Below, one piece after another: positions 1 to 9,327 of a stretch of 64,000 nucleotides of DNA. The notes under the pieces are model-generated. The model saw only the letters and a list, made by a program, of their open reading frames with translations, searched no databases and was not told the origin of the DNA. The DNA is from Litorimonas sp963972195. GTDB taxonomy: Bacteria > Pseudomonadota > Alphaproteobacteria > Caulobacterales > Maricaulaceae. The stretch is from contig CAXATH010000008.1 in the NCBI GenBank assembly GCA_963972195.1, positions 62,001-126,000 on the forward strand, given 5' to 3'. The position numbers and the translations under genes are program-made. Position 1 is the stretch's first letter. Every line of letters starts with the position of its first letter.

Positions 1-844
1 GTGATTTTTTATTTGGGAAATATTTTTCTCTGACCCACTCATTGCAGTCTTCATAGGATTTTAAAAGCAAAAGCCGTTCTTTCTCGGTAATCAAGGAAAT
101 GCGCTTTTTGCCAATATACTCATCGCCCGTGAGTTCGCGTACCAAATGATAGAATTCATTATCGTGCGTGGTCTGAAAAATGGCATTGTTACCGGATACC
201 AATGGAACGATTAAGTCAGAAAAAGATGGATTTACTTCGCCAATAGAAAAATCAAATTCATCCTGAGACTGATCTTTGAAAAAGAAATCGAAAGCGTCAT
301 GGGCGATGTTCTGATTCTTCATTTCGCTCCGTTCAAAAACTCTTACATGAATTTTTTCGAAACCTACGTATTCGGCCCAAGCGCGAATAAGAGAATCCCA
401 CTGACCAATTTTAGTTTTGGCGCGTTCTAACCAATCACTTAGATTCGTTTCCCGCTTGGAAGACCACTGCTGCCATGTAGATAATAAGAGATCATCCTGA
501 CGCCTTATGTAGAGAAGAACCTCTGTATCATAATCAGAAAAGACGGGGCCGAAAAAGTCGGTTTTCCCCATATTTGAAAGGCTTTCGGCCGAAAGCGCGA
601 TTTCTTTATGCCCGCGGCTGGCAAGCCTATCGAGTTTTTCTCTTAATTGTGCCCCGGGGAAATCTTCATGGAAAAAACTTTCAAATGAGAACGAGTGCTC
701 CCCCGTTACCACTCCCGTATCATTAAGCCGCGTATCCGGTATCGTGATGCCGTGCTTTTGAAAATTATTCAGGTTTTCCCGAATGAACCTTTGAATGGCT
801 GAACTGCCTGTCTTGTTTGCCCCGATATGCAGTTTAATTTTCAT
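1..844 (-). CDS. Sulfotransferase-like protein, C-terminus cut by window edge
   Basis: An open frame reads leftward from an ATG at 842-844 to the window edge with no stop, giving at least 281 residues. The start MKLKIHIG-type strand is followed by GANKTGSSAIQRF at about residues 8-20, which resembles the 5'-phosphosulfate loop of the IGxxKTGTT group of sulfotransferases. LLYIRRQDDLLLSTW near residue 110 fits the 3'-phosphate-binding segment (R then S). The family moves sulfate from PAPS to sugars or other acceptors, and some members are only structurally related. The neighbours are further sulfotransferases and glycosyltransferases, so a role in decorating a surface glycan is likely. The acceptor cannot be told. 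The C-terminus lies outside the window. Confidence 0.72.
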   Translation of the reverse strand, partial: MKIKLHIGANKTGSSAIQRFIRENLNNFQKHGITIPDTRLNDTGVVTGEHSFSFESFFHEDFPGAQLREKLDRLASRGHKEIALSAESLSNMGKTDFFGPVFSDYDTEVLLYIRRQDDLLLSTWQQWSSKRETNLSDWLERAKTKIGQWDSLIRAWAEYVGFEKIHVRVFERSEMKNQNIAHDAFDFFFKDQSQDEFDFSIGEVNPSFSDLIVPLVSGNNAIFQTTHDNEFYHLVRELTGDEYIGKKRISLITEKERLLLLKSYEDCNEWVREKYFPNKKS

Positions 845-1103
845 ATTTAAAGTCGTTTAATTTAAGAGGTGGGTTGAACTTTTGAGAATTTTTACTCCCC
901 ATACCGAAACTTCAAAATGAAGAAAATTCTAATTCTTATACTTTTGTAATGATTCTTTGGCAGTAGCAAAACCCTATTCATTTTTTGATGGAACAATATA
1001 TTACCAAAACTTGAGAATTAAAACTTATAATTGCTATTGATTTAACCGAGGCCTTATTGAATTGATAGGTTGTAATTATGAAAATGCAAAAGTGATTTGA
1101 GAA
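845..1103. other. AT-rich intergenic region between divergent genes
   Basis: About 260 bases separate two divergent starts. The stretch is clearly AT-rich compared with its surroundings and should hold the promoters of both genes. I see no convincing paired -35/-10 boxes, no RNA gene, and only tiny open frames of a few codons. Confidence 0.5.
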
Positions 1104-2219
1104 ATGGTAAAGACGAAAAAAGAGATAAAAAATGAAATGTCTGGGGCTATCGCCGAGGCGTCATTGATTATGCGGAAAGGTGATTGGGAAGCAGCCTCCA
1201 ATTTATGGAGTAACATAATCACTGCTGGTTATCCTTCTATACCTCGAGGCGTATATGCTCGCCTGGCGGCTTCTTATGTAAAGCTAGGTCGATATGATGA
1301 TGCGAAGCAAGTCATGGAGGATGCGCGAAGTAAGAATATGGTTTCTCCACAATTGGTTCAAGAAGTGGTGAAATCCTATTCAGCGGAAGATAGAATGGAT
1401 GCAGCGCGAGACTTAATAATCAACGCGGCTAAAAGCGCAAATAAAGCAGATGATAAACGGCAATATTTGTCTATGGTAGCATCCATTGATGCAAATACAT
1501 CAAATGAAATTTCAGCTTTGAAAATTTTGGATGGTCTGATTGAGTCATTCGAAGGAGGGCCTGTTTCAAATAATATTAAAGAAACAGCGGCCTTCGTTAC
1601 AAAAAGAGTGGATCGTTTAGCTTGTGCGGATGCATGGGAGAATTACTGGCGACTTCGTAAGAAATTTGTATATCTACATATATGCAGACGATTGATTGAA
1701 GTCATTTCTTCATCCGCGAGCGTCGTGGCGGATATAGGGTCAAATAAAAGTCCGATACTCGATTTTTATGGGAACATCGAAAAGAAATTCTCTGTTGATA
1801 TAGATTCTCCTTATAAAGCCGATGATGTTACTTCAGTAAAAGAGGACTTTTATGTATGGGAACCGCCAGTGCCCGTACAAGTGGCTAGCTGCTTCCAAGT
1901 GATAGAGCACGTACCAGACCCTGCAAAGTTCTCAAAAAGAATACTGGCGCTTTTTGAAGTCAGTATTGTATCAGTGCCTTACAAAGAACCAGCAGGTGTT
2001 AATCCCGGTCATATAAACAACGATATAGATTTAGAAACAATTACTACATGGTTTGGTCGGCCGCCAAACTTTCATTATATCGCTAGAGAGCTCTCCGGAA
2101 ATGAAAGAATCATTTGCGTCTTTGACCAAACAACTCAGGAAGAGTTCCCAAATATGCATGAGCAAGGCCTGATGGCTCAAAAGTTTATGTATCGATGGTC
2201 AACAGAAAACTTTTTGTAA
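1104..2219 (+). CDS. TPR-like / class I SAM-dependent methyltransferase
   Basis: A 371-residue soluble protein. Residues about 15-130 are helical and TPR-like (GDWEAASNLWSNII, KLGRYDDAKQVMEDA). The C-terminal half has methyltransferase signatures: VVADIGSNKSP near residue 210 fits SAM-binding motif I (DxGxxxs), VDID the acidic strand 2 end, and FQVIEHVPDP near residue 263 the motif IV/post-IV region seen in Methyltransf_11/23 proteins. The methyl acceptor is unknown. In this glycan region it could methylate a sugar or a glycan carrier, which is an inference. The ATG at 1104 has only a weak purine-rich upstream sequence (gatttgaga), but the frame contains no better start nearby. Confidence 0.7.
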   Translation: MVKTKKEIKNEMSGAIAEASLIMRKGDWEAASNLWSNIITAGYPSIPRGVYARLAASYVKLGRYDDAKQVMEDARSKNMVSPQLVQEVVKSYSAEDRMDAARDLIINAAKSANKADDKRQYLSMVASIDANTSNEISALKILDGLIESFEGGPVSNNIKETAAFVTKRVDRLACADAWENYWRLRKKFVYLHICRRLIEVISSSASVVADIGSNKSPILDFYGNIEKKFSVDIDSPYKADDVTSVKEDFYVWEPPVPVQVASCFQVIEHVPDPAKFSKRILALFEVSIVSVPYKEPAGVNPGHINNDIDLETITTWFGRPPNFHYIARELSGNERIICVFDQTTQEEFPNMHEQGLMAQKFMYRWSTENFL

Positions 2220-2515
2220 GTTTTTCTTTTAAAACACCTCAATAGTTTTAATCACGGCCTTTCGGACACAAGCTTAGATGTATCCTACACAAGTGGCCGT
2301 GGAGTTTATATTTCCTGCTAAACGGGTGTTTCCTGAATGGATTCTAATGCAGTTGAAATTACAAAATAGGTTTTTCAAGACTAGTGTCGGCCTACGAAAT
2401 TCTATATGCCGTGTTAAATTATTTAGCTGAGTGTAGCTAATGAGACGGAATAGAAATTCTGTCATCGAAAATCCACCCTGGCCAATAGGTATGGTTTTGT
2501 TGGAAAAGGAAAAAA

Positions 2516-3295
2516 ATGACGGGTCCTATTTTTATTGTCGGCAATGGACGCTCCGGCACGAGTGTTCTTCTAAACACAATACGCAAGACATTGGATATCC
2601 CAGGTCATGGGGAAGGGCACTTTCACCCTCTAGCCTTTGAGTTAATGACATCAGCGAACCGTTTTTTTAAGAAGAACGAGCGCAAAGCTCAAAGTGAGAA
2701 TCACTTGCTTCACTATGTCGAGCTTAAGAAAATTAAGAGAGAAATTAGAAATATCGTCGCCGCGACTTACAAAGAACAGTATGGTACTGAGTATTTCATT
2801 GATAAGACGCCAGGCCCCCAAGGCGTTCAGAGTGTCCCTTTTGTTCAGGACGCTTTTCCAAATACCAAAGTCATTTTTGCCCACCGCAGAGGTATAGAGG
2901 TCGTGCGTTCTGCCATGAAAAAATTCCCTCATGTGGAATTTGAGGGGCATTGCAAAATTTGGAAAAACAGCATGGCGAATTGGCGAACGGCCCGGGCTCA
3001 ATTACATGTTCCCTATCTTGAAATTGATCAGCACGATATTGCGAATTCACCGTCGCTAGTCTCTAAGCGAATAGGGGACTTGCTGGAACTTGATGATGAA
3101 CAAGTAAACGCACTCGAAACATATTTTACAAACGACCGCCCTCAATCCAGCGGCGATTTAAATACTGGAATGGTAAGTCTCGAAACATCGGGATGGGACG
3201 AAGAACAAATTAGAATATTCCGGAGAAATTGCGGGGCTATAATGACTGAGTTCGGCTATTCCGAAGGAAGTGACTACCGAGTTTCTTCCAAATAG
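2516..3295 (+). CDS. Sulfotransferase family protein
   Basis: A 259-residue cytosolic-looking protein. FIVGNGRSGTSVLLNTI at residues 5-21 is the 5'-phosphosulfate-binding loop typical of PAPS-dependent sulfotransferases, and FAHRRGIEVVRSAM at about 121-134 fits the 3'-phosphate-binding strand-helix. Length and order match the Sulfotransfer_1/3 families. It should transfer sulfate from PAPS to a carbohydrate or lipid acceptor. The ATG at 2516 follows an AAAAGGA ribosome binding site at 2504-2510. It is convergent with the giant glycosyltransferase gene downstream, which has its own sulfotransferase domain. Acceptor unknown. Confidence 0.82.
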   Translation: MTGPIFIVGNGRSGTSVLLNTIRKTLDIPGHGEGHFHPLAFELMTSANRFFKKNERKAQSENHLLHYVELKKIKREIRNIVAATYKEQYGTEYFIDKTPGPQGVQSVPFVQDAFPNTKVIFAHRRGIEVVRSAMKKFPHVEFEGHCKIWKNSMANWRTARAQLHVPYLEIDQHDIANSPSLVSKRIGDLLELDDEQVNALETYFTNDRPQSSGDLNTGMVSLETSGWDEEQIRIFRRNCGAIMTEFGYSEGSDYRVSSK

Positions 3296-3357
3296 AGCGC
3301 CGAATAATCGGCTCTCAAGCTGTCCATCAGATCAGGCCTAAGCTGAAGGATTTCAAC

Positions 3358-6300
3358 TTAGGCGATCTTCTCAAGTTTTTCTATAAAGTCCTCGACCGGA
3401 TTTTCCGGCAGAAAGTCGAGAATTTGTTGTCTTGCCAATTGTCCGATTTTTTCCCAGTCAGCCCTCTGCTCTATAGCGCGTTTTAAAGCGTCTTCTACTG
3501 CTTCCGGGTCAGGGTCTGAGGCAATAAAACCGGACTTATTATCTGATACGACTTCAGCGTGACCGCCAATATCCGTCAGGATAGGAACCCGGCCTGATAA
3601 CATGGCGCTGACAAGCATAATGGGCAGTCCTTCCATCCTCGAGGGCATCAGCAAAGCATGGTTGGATTTCCAAATGTCGGAAATATCCGTCACCCGGCCA
3701 TGGAGCCTGAAACTTTCAATCCCTTTTTGCTTGGCGAGATCGCGCAAGTTCTGTTCATCCGGCCCGGAGCCGTAAAAATTGAAGGTAATGTTTCTGGATT
3801 TCCATTCTTCCTTGCCCAGAAATTCGGTCAGAATATCCTGCCCCTTATGGATGAATAAGAGTTTGGAGGGGATAGCGATCTGAGTGTCGTCGTCCGATGG
3901 CCAGTCCGGGACCACAGAGCGGTCTATGTGGTAAGGATTAAAGTGCAGACTGCTATTCTTTAATTTGGACCCGAGTCGATCCTGCATCACCCTTTGATTG
4001 TTCCAACAGGTAAAGAAGGTCTGCTTTGCTTCGCTGTAGCCCTTTTTGACCGCTTTGGTTTTTTCTTTGCGAATAGCCCAGAATCTAGCCTCTTTTGTCA
4101 GTTGATTGACGATGGCATAAGGAATGCGAGCGTCATTCAGGTCCGGATAAAATTCAATGCCTTCATCCTGGTCTCCTAATGAAACGATGACTAAATCGGG
4201 CTTGTATCTTATCAGATCAGCAAAACCGTCTTCGGATTTGAAAAGAAGTTTAATGCCGGCCCGCTCCATTTCGTCAAAAAATTCGGGCCGAGGGTCCCAT
4301 TTCTTGATGACGGCGAAAACGTCATGGCCTTTTTCGCGAAGAGCCATCGCGGTTTCCCGCCATAGCATTTCGCTCCCGCCGTAATGCGAACCGTTATTCG
4401 TTGTAATGAATCCAAACCGCTTCCGTCCGGCGGCTTGCTGTCTGGAATTTTCCAAAAGAGGCAATATGGCAGAAACTTCGGTGTTTTTTTCAACTTTTTC
4501 GATCCGGTAATCCCGGTTCAAAAACCAGTCCATGCGATCCATGTCTTCTTCCCGGATTGGGAAGTGGGTACAAAGATATTCCCGAATGTTTGCCAGCTCT
4601 TCCAAATAGTCCAGCGATTTGCCGCGAATACGCGTGACGCTTTTTTCATGACGCCTGAAATGATTGAGAGAGTCTGCGCAATATGCAATCTTGCCTGAGC
4701 GAAGAAGGTGGGAATAGAGTTTCCAGTCGCCCGTATATTGAAGTCCAGTTAATACGGATTTTGCGTCTTGAAGACTGGACCTTCGCAAGAGAGCCGCACT
4801 TGCATTTGGAATGGTATTTCGAAAGCATAAGGCATCGACGACTTCTCGAACGCCAAGCTCCTGATAACTTTCGTTCCAACGAGTTGCAGAAACGTCTCTG
4901 GAATGCGCGCGATTGTCATCCGCTGTCACGTCGCCATTTCCGTCTATCCGCTGTGACTCGGCATAAACAATGTTTGTGTCATCATCCGCCAAAGTCAGGA
5001 GTTTCTCTATGAAATCTGGCTCACACCGATCATCTGCCTCTGCGATCCACACCCAATCTTCTGTCGCGGCTTCGAAACCCTTGAGCCACTGGTTGTAAAC
5101 ACCCGAATTATCTTGGCTTGCGATTATTTGGTAGGGGATATCCTGTTTGGAGAGCAATTCTTCTGCAACGCTCACGCTGTCATCCGATGAAGCATCATCG
5201 AGGAATATAATCTGGGCGGGGCTCACTGATTGATAAAAAATCGACCCCAGCCGCTCCTCCAGATATTCGGCGTAATTGTAATTTGGAACGATAACGCTGA
5301 CGGAAGCGGTCTTGTTTTTGAAACCGCTCGGCGCGTTACGTTTTTTATAAGATTGCAGGTTTAGTGTTTTGTCAAATTCCGAGGGTTTTTGTTTGTAGGA
5401 CGAAGATTTGGGCCGACTCTCAAAGACGGCATCAAACATGGAATTTATTTTCTCTCCGAGCACCTCATACGAAAACAAATCTTTTGCACGCTCGCGTGAC
5501 GCCTGGCCCAGAGACTTCGTAAACTCTCGGGACTGGATCATTTTCTCTATATACTCCAAAGCCATTTCGGGTTTTCGGTAGGGAATGACATAACCCGTGG
5601 TCTCGTGGTCTACGACTTCGGGCAAAGCGCCGTGATCATAAACGATGGATGGCAGCCCTGCGGCTCCGCCCTCGGCGATAGTTCGGCCAAAGGATTCGGC
5701 AAAATGAGAGAAGTTCAAGACAGCATCAATCGTGCTTATGGCGTCAACGACATCCGAGATATAACCCCGGAATACAACATTTGTGAGATTATGGCGTTTC
5801 ACGACTTTGCGTAAGCGCTCTGTTTCATCCGTTTCTGGACCAATCAGGTGGAACTCGACATCCAACCCTTTTTCCGCCGTGAGTTTTGCGAGATCGACAA
5901 CATCGGCAATCCCTTTTTTCGGAAGATTGCTGCTTAACATGCCAAACCGGAAAGTCTTATTGTCTCGAGCGTTTTGAATTTGATCGAAACTGTCTGTTTT
6001 AATGGCGTTATAAATCAGGAAGCTGTTGTCTGGATTGCCAAAAATATCCAGCGTTGCATTTGAGTTTCCAACAACGAAATCACTCCGGGCCACCACGTCC
6101 TTGATGATTTCATCTGCTGGTTTCCCGATAGCCTGAATCAAATCCGGGTCATGCGTAATGGCTTCTCTGATATGACAAATGCCCGGTAAGTTAGAGCGGC
6201 GAGCGGCTTCGAGTGGTTCCCGAAGCATGATCGTATTAGCATAAACCGCGTCGACTTGATGCGTTTTAATCAGGTTACTGTATTGGGAGATAAGAGATTC

Positions 6301-8775
6301 CGCCATGCCTTTACTGGCATCCCACCATACTTTTTTTGTGAAATGTACGGCATCAACTTGGTTTAAAACCTGCTTTACATATTCAGGGTCAGGATTAGGC
6401 AGAGCGGCAATGACACTATATTTGGTCCTGTCGATGGATGTGACGACATCCAGAAAGCTTCTTTCGCTTCCAAATAAGTGCCCTGTTGCGGAATGCGCGA
6501 CGGCCAATATGACGGGTCGCTCAGAACCTGAAAATGCAGCGGCCTCAGGATTAGTAGGTAAATTTAAGTTCTGGCTCGTTTCAAGGAAATGTCCGAGCGG
6601 GCTTATGGTTTTATCGGAGTCGAGATATTCCCCTTGATACCAATTGGGGTCAAAACTTGGATGCGGTCTAAATCCTAAGCTCTCGCCGATCTGCATATAA
6701 TGAACGAGGGGGCATATACCGTCCTGTTTCGCTGAAATGTTATTTTCGAGATACCAGTTAGAATAAAACCAGGCAGAGGGATTCCTCCCTTCTCTCCATC
6801 CTGACCGATAATAATGTATATGGGGCAGAACATTGCTTGCTAACACATCCGGGTAGAGGTGATTATAATAAGTAGTGTCAAAGACCGGGCAGGGGGAGCG
6901 GCTCTCATCAGACCCGTATTCAAGGAAATGTAAATAGGCCTCGTTTCCTAACCCTGATAAATCACTGTAACGTTTTTTGTACCAGACCGGATCGAACAAA
7001 GGGTGTGGGGATAAATCAAGAGACGCGCCTGTTTCCAGATAATGTTCAACTAAATTGGTGTTGGCCGGAAGATCGAGCTCTTTGCACTGTAAGAGGTAAT
7101 GTGACTCTACAAAGCCTTCGGATAAAAGGGCTTTTTGACCATCATTTAAACGCAGCCTGTTTTCGTCCTCCATTTGCAATGCTGAAGACCCGGTATTCTC
7201 GGAGGAGATGTTAGGTTTGGGCAATTTTGGCTTTGCCGTTGCTGTTTGCGGTTTGCTTAGACGCGATATTTCTTCGGCTTGTTCGTTCAGCCTTTTTGAG
7301 TTTTCTCGTACCAATAATCTTTTTGTCTCGCTCAGATCGGCATTTATATTGGAAAACCGCTCGACTTCATTTTGTAAATAAAGGACTTCATTTCTCATGG
7401 CCTCTAACTGTCTGGCACTTTGTTTACTTGAAGCGAAGTCATCTTGAAGGCTGCGGATTTGACTCTCATAACGCTTTATATTTTCGCTATACTCTGTCTC
7501 TAGGTTTGAGATATAATTTTTGAATTGGTTGATATTGCCTTGATGCTCTTTTTTGAGATCATCAATTTGTTGCTCATACTCAATCAGATTGGATTGATAG
7601 CTCTTTTCTTTCTCGTCGCTGGTTTCTATGGTCTCTTGAAGTCGCTCTCCGAGCTTTTCGCGTTCCTTATTCGTTTCTACAATCTGCTGGTGCAGGTAAT
7701 CGATTTTGTGTTTGGCGGATTTGACGCGTTCTTCACCTTCAGCGAGGGTTTTGCTTAGCTGAGCAATATCTTTTTGAGAGCTGGTGCGGAGTTCATTTGA
7801 CTCGGCTTTTAGAGAGGTATTGTCTTTACTAAGTCCGCGAGCAAATTGCTCTGTCTTAGATAAGAGGGGGTAAAAAACCCGACCGGCAAAATTGAACTGT
7901 CTTCGGAGCTTATTTAGCCGCCCCTTGGCTTTTTCGTTCAAAGGTTTGTCTTTCGTCGCGGAGATCAGGAGTTTATAGACCTCCAGACTCAGCGAGAACA
8001 TTTCGTGACTCGTATCAATACCGTCATCCTCAGACTCGTGATGCCGTAAGTCTTTGCTGAGATACTTGTTAATTTCGGTTTTTGCGGCCGATGTGATTTT
8101 AAGAGGTTTAATCTCAAGCTGTTCATTTATGCGCGCAACTTCTGCTTCCCAATCGCGGAGTAGGTCTTCGTAGTGAACAAAGCATCTGTTATGGCCGCGC
8201 GTCTGAAACTCCCCGTCCAGATTATAGCGTAGCCAAAGCCCAAGACCGCGTTCAAGATTCATCCTGTCTCTATGATTGAGTGATTTGGCAACTTCCAACG
8301 GGTGGCGAAGGCAGAAAATATAATTGGGCGTAAAATTGTTTTCTTGTTGGAGAGAGCTGCTCCAAAAATCTGCGATACGGCAAATGCGGGGGTCCTTAAC
8401 GGCAGCGATTTGATTGCTTGGGAATTCCTCGCTAATGACCTGTAGAATTCTGTCGCCAAAATGCTTGGATTTAAGGCGGCGAAGCTCTTCATTCTTGATC
8501 TCTGACAAATCCGTCCAGCCGGACTCTGCTGAGTTTAAAATCTCCTCATTTAGTTGCATGACAGCGCGGGACTCATTATAGCCGCGGCTGTTAAACTCAT
8601 TCGCCTCGACCGGGTTTTTCGGGTCAGACGCGCCGAGCCGGCTCAACACGCCCGTCAAAGCAGACGTGCCGCTTCTATGCATGCCCGTGATAAGAAGGAT
8701 AGGCTTCGCTTGGTTTTTATCGCTTTGAGGCGAAGGCGCCGATTTCTTTTGAGGTTTACTCTTTTTCACACTCAT
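3358..8775 (-). CDS. Giant sulfotransferase / coiled-coil / GT4-GT2-GT4 glycosyltransferase
   Basis: A 1805-residue multi-enzyme protein. Domains in order: Lys/Pro-rich N-terminus (1-25); sulfotransferase (about 26-260) with GMHRSGTSALTG and LRHPLEVAKSL; long coiled coil (about 305-505); repeats carrying FDPVWYKKRY, FDTTYYNHLYPDV and FDPNWYQGEY motifs (about 550-740); a GT4-type transferase (about 755-1115, FAESFGRTIAEGGAAGLPS); a GT2 transferase (about 1155-1420, VIVPNYNYAEYLEERL, DDASSDDS, AEADDR); and a second GT4-like transferase (about 1450-1800, SRMEGLPIMLVSAM). No signal peptide or membrane span is evident. It probably builds and sulfates a surface polysaccharide or glycan on one scaffold. 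The WY repeats are known from rhamnan-synthesis-like glycosyltransferases. The frame is intact throughout. Product and order of reactions are unknown. Confidence 0.88.
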   Translation of the reverse strand: MSVKKSKPQKKSAPSPQSDKNQAKPILLITGMHRSGTSALTGVLSRLGASDPKNPVEANEFNSRGYNESRAVMQLNEEILNSAESGWTDLSEIKNEELRRLKSKHFGDRILQVISEEFPSNQIAAVKDPRICRIADFWSSSLQQENNFTPNYIFCLRHPLEVAKSLNHRDRMNLERGLGLWLRYNLDGEFQTRGHNRCFVHYEDLLRDWEAEVARINEQLEIKPLKITSAAKTEINKYLSKDLRHHESEDDGIDTSHEMFSLSLEVYKLLISATKDKPLNEKAKGRLNKLRRQFNFAGRVFYPLLSKTEQFARGLSKDNTSLKAESNELRTSSQKDIAQLSKTLAEGEERVKSAKHKIDYLHQQIVETNKEREKLGERLQETIETSDEKEKSYQSNLIEYEQQIDDLKKEHQGNINQFKNYISNLETEYSENIKRYESQIRSLQDDFASSKQSARQLEAMRNEVLYLQNEVERFSNINADLSETKRLLVRENSKRLNEQAEEISRLSKPQTATAKPKLPKPNISSENTGSSALQMEDENRLRLNDGQKALLSEGFVESHYLLQCKELDLPANTNLVEHYLETGASLDLSPHPLFDPVWYKKRYSDLSGLGNEAYLHFLEYGSDESRSPCPVFDTTYYNHLYPDVLASNVLPHIHYYRSGWREGRNPSAWFYSNWYLENNISAKQDGICPLVHYMQIGESLGFRPHPSFDPNWYQGEYLDSDKTISPLGHFLETSQNLNLPTNPEAAAFSGSERPVILAVAHSATGHLFGSERSFLDVVTSIDRTKYSVIAALPNPDPEYVKQVLNQVDAVHFTKKVWWDASKGMAESLISQYSNLIKTHQVDAVYANTIMLREPLEAARRSNLPGICHIREAITHDPDLIQAIGKPADEIIKDVVARSDFVVGNSNATLDIFGNPDNSFLIYNAIKTDSFDQIQNARDNKTFRFGMLSSNLPKKGIADVVDLAKLTAEKGLDVEFHLIGPETDETERLRKVVKRHNLTNVVFRGYISDVVDAISTIDAVLNFSHFAESFGRTIAEGGAAGLPSIVYDHGALPEVVDHETTGYVIPYRKPEMALEYIEKMIQSREFTKSLGQASRERAKDLFSYEVLGEKINSMFDAVFESRPKSSSYKQKPSEFDKTLNLQSYKKRNAPSGFKNKTASVSVIVPNYNYAEYLEERLGSIFYQSVSPAQIIFLDDASSDDSVSVAEELLSKQDIPYQIIASQDNSGVYNQWLKGFEAATEDWVWIAEADDRCEPDFIEKLLTLADDDTNIVYAESQRIDGNGDVTADDNRAHSRDVSATRWNESYQELGVREVVDALCFRNTIPNASAALLRRSSLQDAKSVLTGLQYTGDWKLYSHLLRSGKIAYCADSLNHFRRHEKSVTRIRGKSLDYLEELANIREYLCTHFPIREEDMDRMDWFLNRDYRIEKVEKNTEVSAILPLLENSRQQAAGRKRFGFITTNNGSHYGGSEMLWRETAMALREKGHDVFAVIKKWDPRPEFFDEMERAGIKLLFKSEDGFADLIRYKPDLVIVSLGDQDEGIEFYPDLNDARIPYAIVNQLTKEARFWAIRKEKTKAVKKGYSEAKQTFFTCWNNQRVMQDRLGSKLKNSSLHFNPYHIDRSVVPDWPSDDDTQIAIPSKLLFIHKGQDILTEFLGKEEWKSRNITFNFYGSGPDEQNLRDLAKQKGIESFRLHGRVTDISDIWKSNHALLMPSRMEGLPIMLVSAMLSGRVPILTDIGGHAEVVSDNKSGFIASDPDPEAVEDALKRAIEQRADWEKIGQLARQQILDFLPENPVEDFIEKLEKIA

Positions 8776-9327
8776 CGTCCGATAAAATATAATTTGGTTG
8801 CCAATGAAAGACCAAGCGCCCGACCAGCTGGTGAACAGTCTGACAAGCTAGAACCAAGAGGCGTAAACCACAAGTGCCATCTCATTTCAATTATAATGAA
8901 GTTTCGACATGGGGAGCGCGGACTCAGATAAAGAAGGACCCGACTCGGGGAGTGATTTGTTCGATTTCCTAAAGTCAAAAATACCGGTCCCGTGATTTCG
9001 GTCAGAGATGGTAGAGTAATGTCGTTGCTGATTCTTCTCAGATACAATCTGGGGGCGCAAATCACTTCATCACTTCTAAATACTCACTTGAACGCATTAC
9101 ATAAGTTAAGGATAGGTAAAAATTGCAGGTTTTATGGGAGAAAATAGGTTTAAAACGCCCAAACTTCCCCTTGACGGGCGAGTAACTCCCAAATAATACA
9201 CAGTAATGCAGAGGGCGGTTAATACCGGGCTTTCCGAGTTGATGACGTCGTTCACATGCTTACATCGTGGGATTCTGCTCTGTGCGAATTTCGCAAAACT
9301 TGAACTGATTTACAAAATGAGGAAATC
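8776..9327. other. 552-base intergenic region with promoter and leader
   Basis: This gap separates the divergent giant glycosyltransferase gene and the exported-protein gene. Its right part carries a good sigma-70-type promoter at 9171-9199 and a leader of about 120 bases. The left part (8776-9160) shows only short frames without ribosome binding sites or recognisable products, so I call no gene there. No tRNA-like or riboswitch-like fold was recognised by eye. Confidence 0.55.
9171..9199 (+). promoter_or_regulatory. Putative sigma-70 promoter
   Basis: TTGACG at 9171-9176 and TAATAC at 9194-9199 are separated by 17 bases, close to the consensus for a housekeeping promoter. It points toward the exported protein gene at 9328, giving an untranslated leader of roughly 120 bases. 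Inferred from sequence only. Confidence 0.55.

Noticed and set aside
3299..3363. Terminator between the sulfotransferase and giant glycosyltransferase genes
   Set aside because: Two hairpins can be drawn (GCCGA/TCGGC and GCCTAAG/CTTAGGC), but neither has a T tract on either strand and one overlaps the stop codon, so the evidence is too weak.
8772..9065. 97-residue reverse-strand frame in the gap before the exported protein gene
   Set aside because: It lacks a ribosome binding site, has low-complexity, Arg/Ser/Leu-rich content, overlaps the start of the giant gene, and matches no known family pattern.
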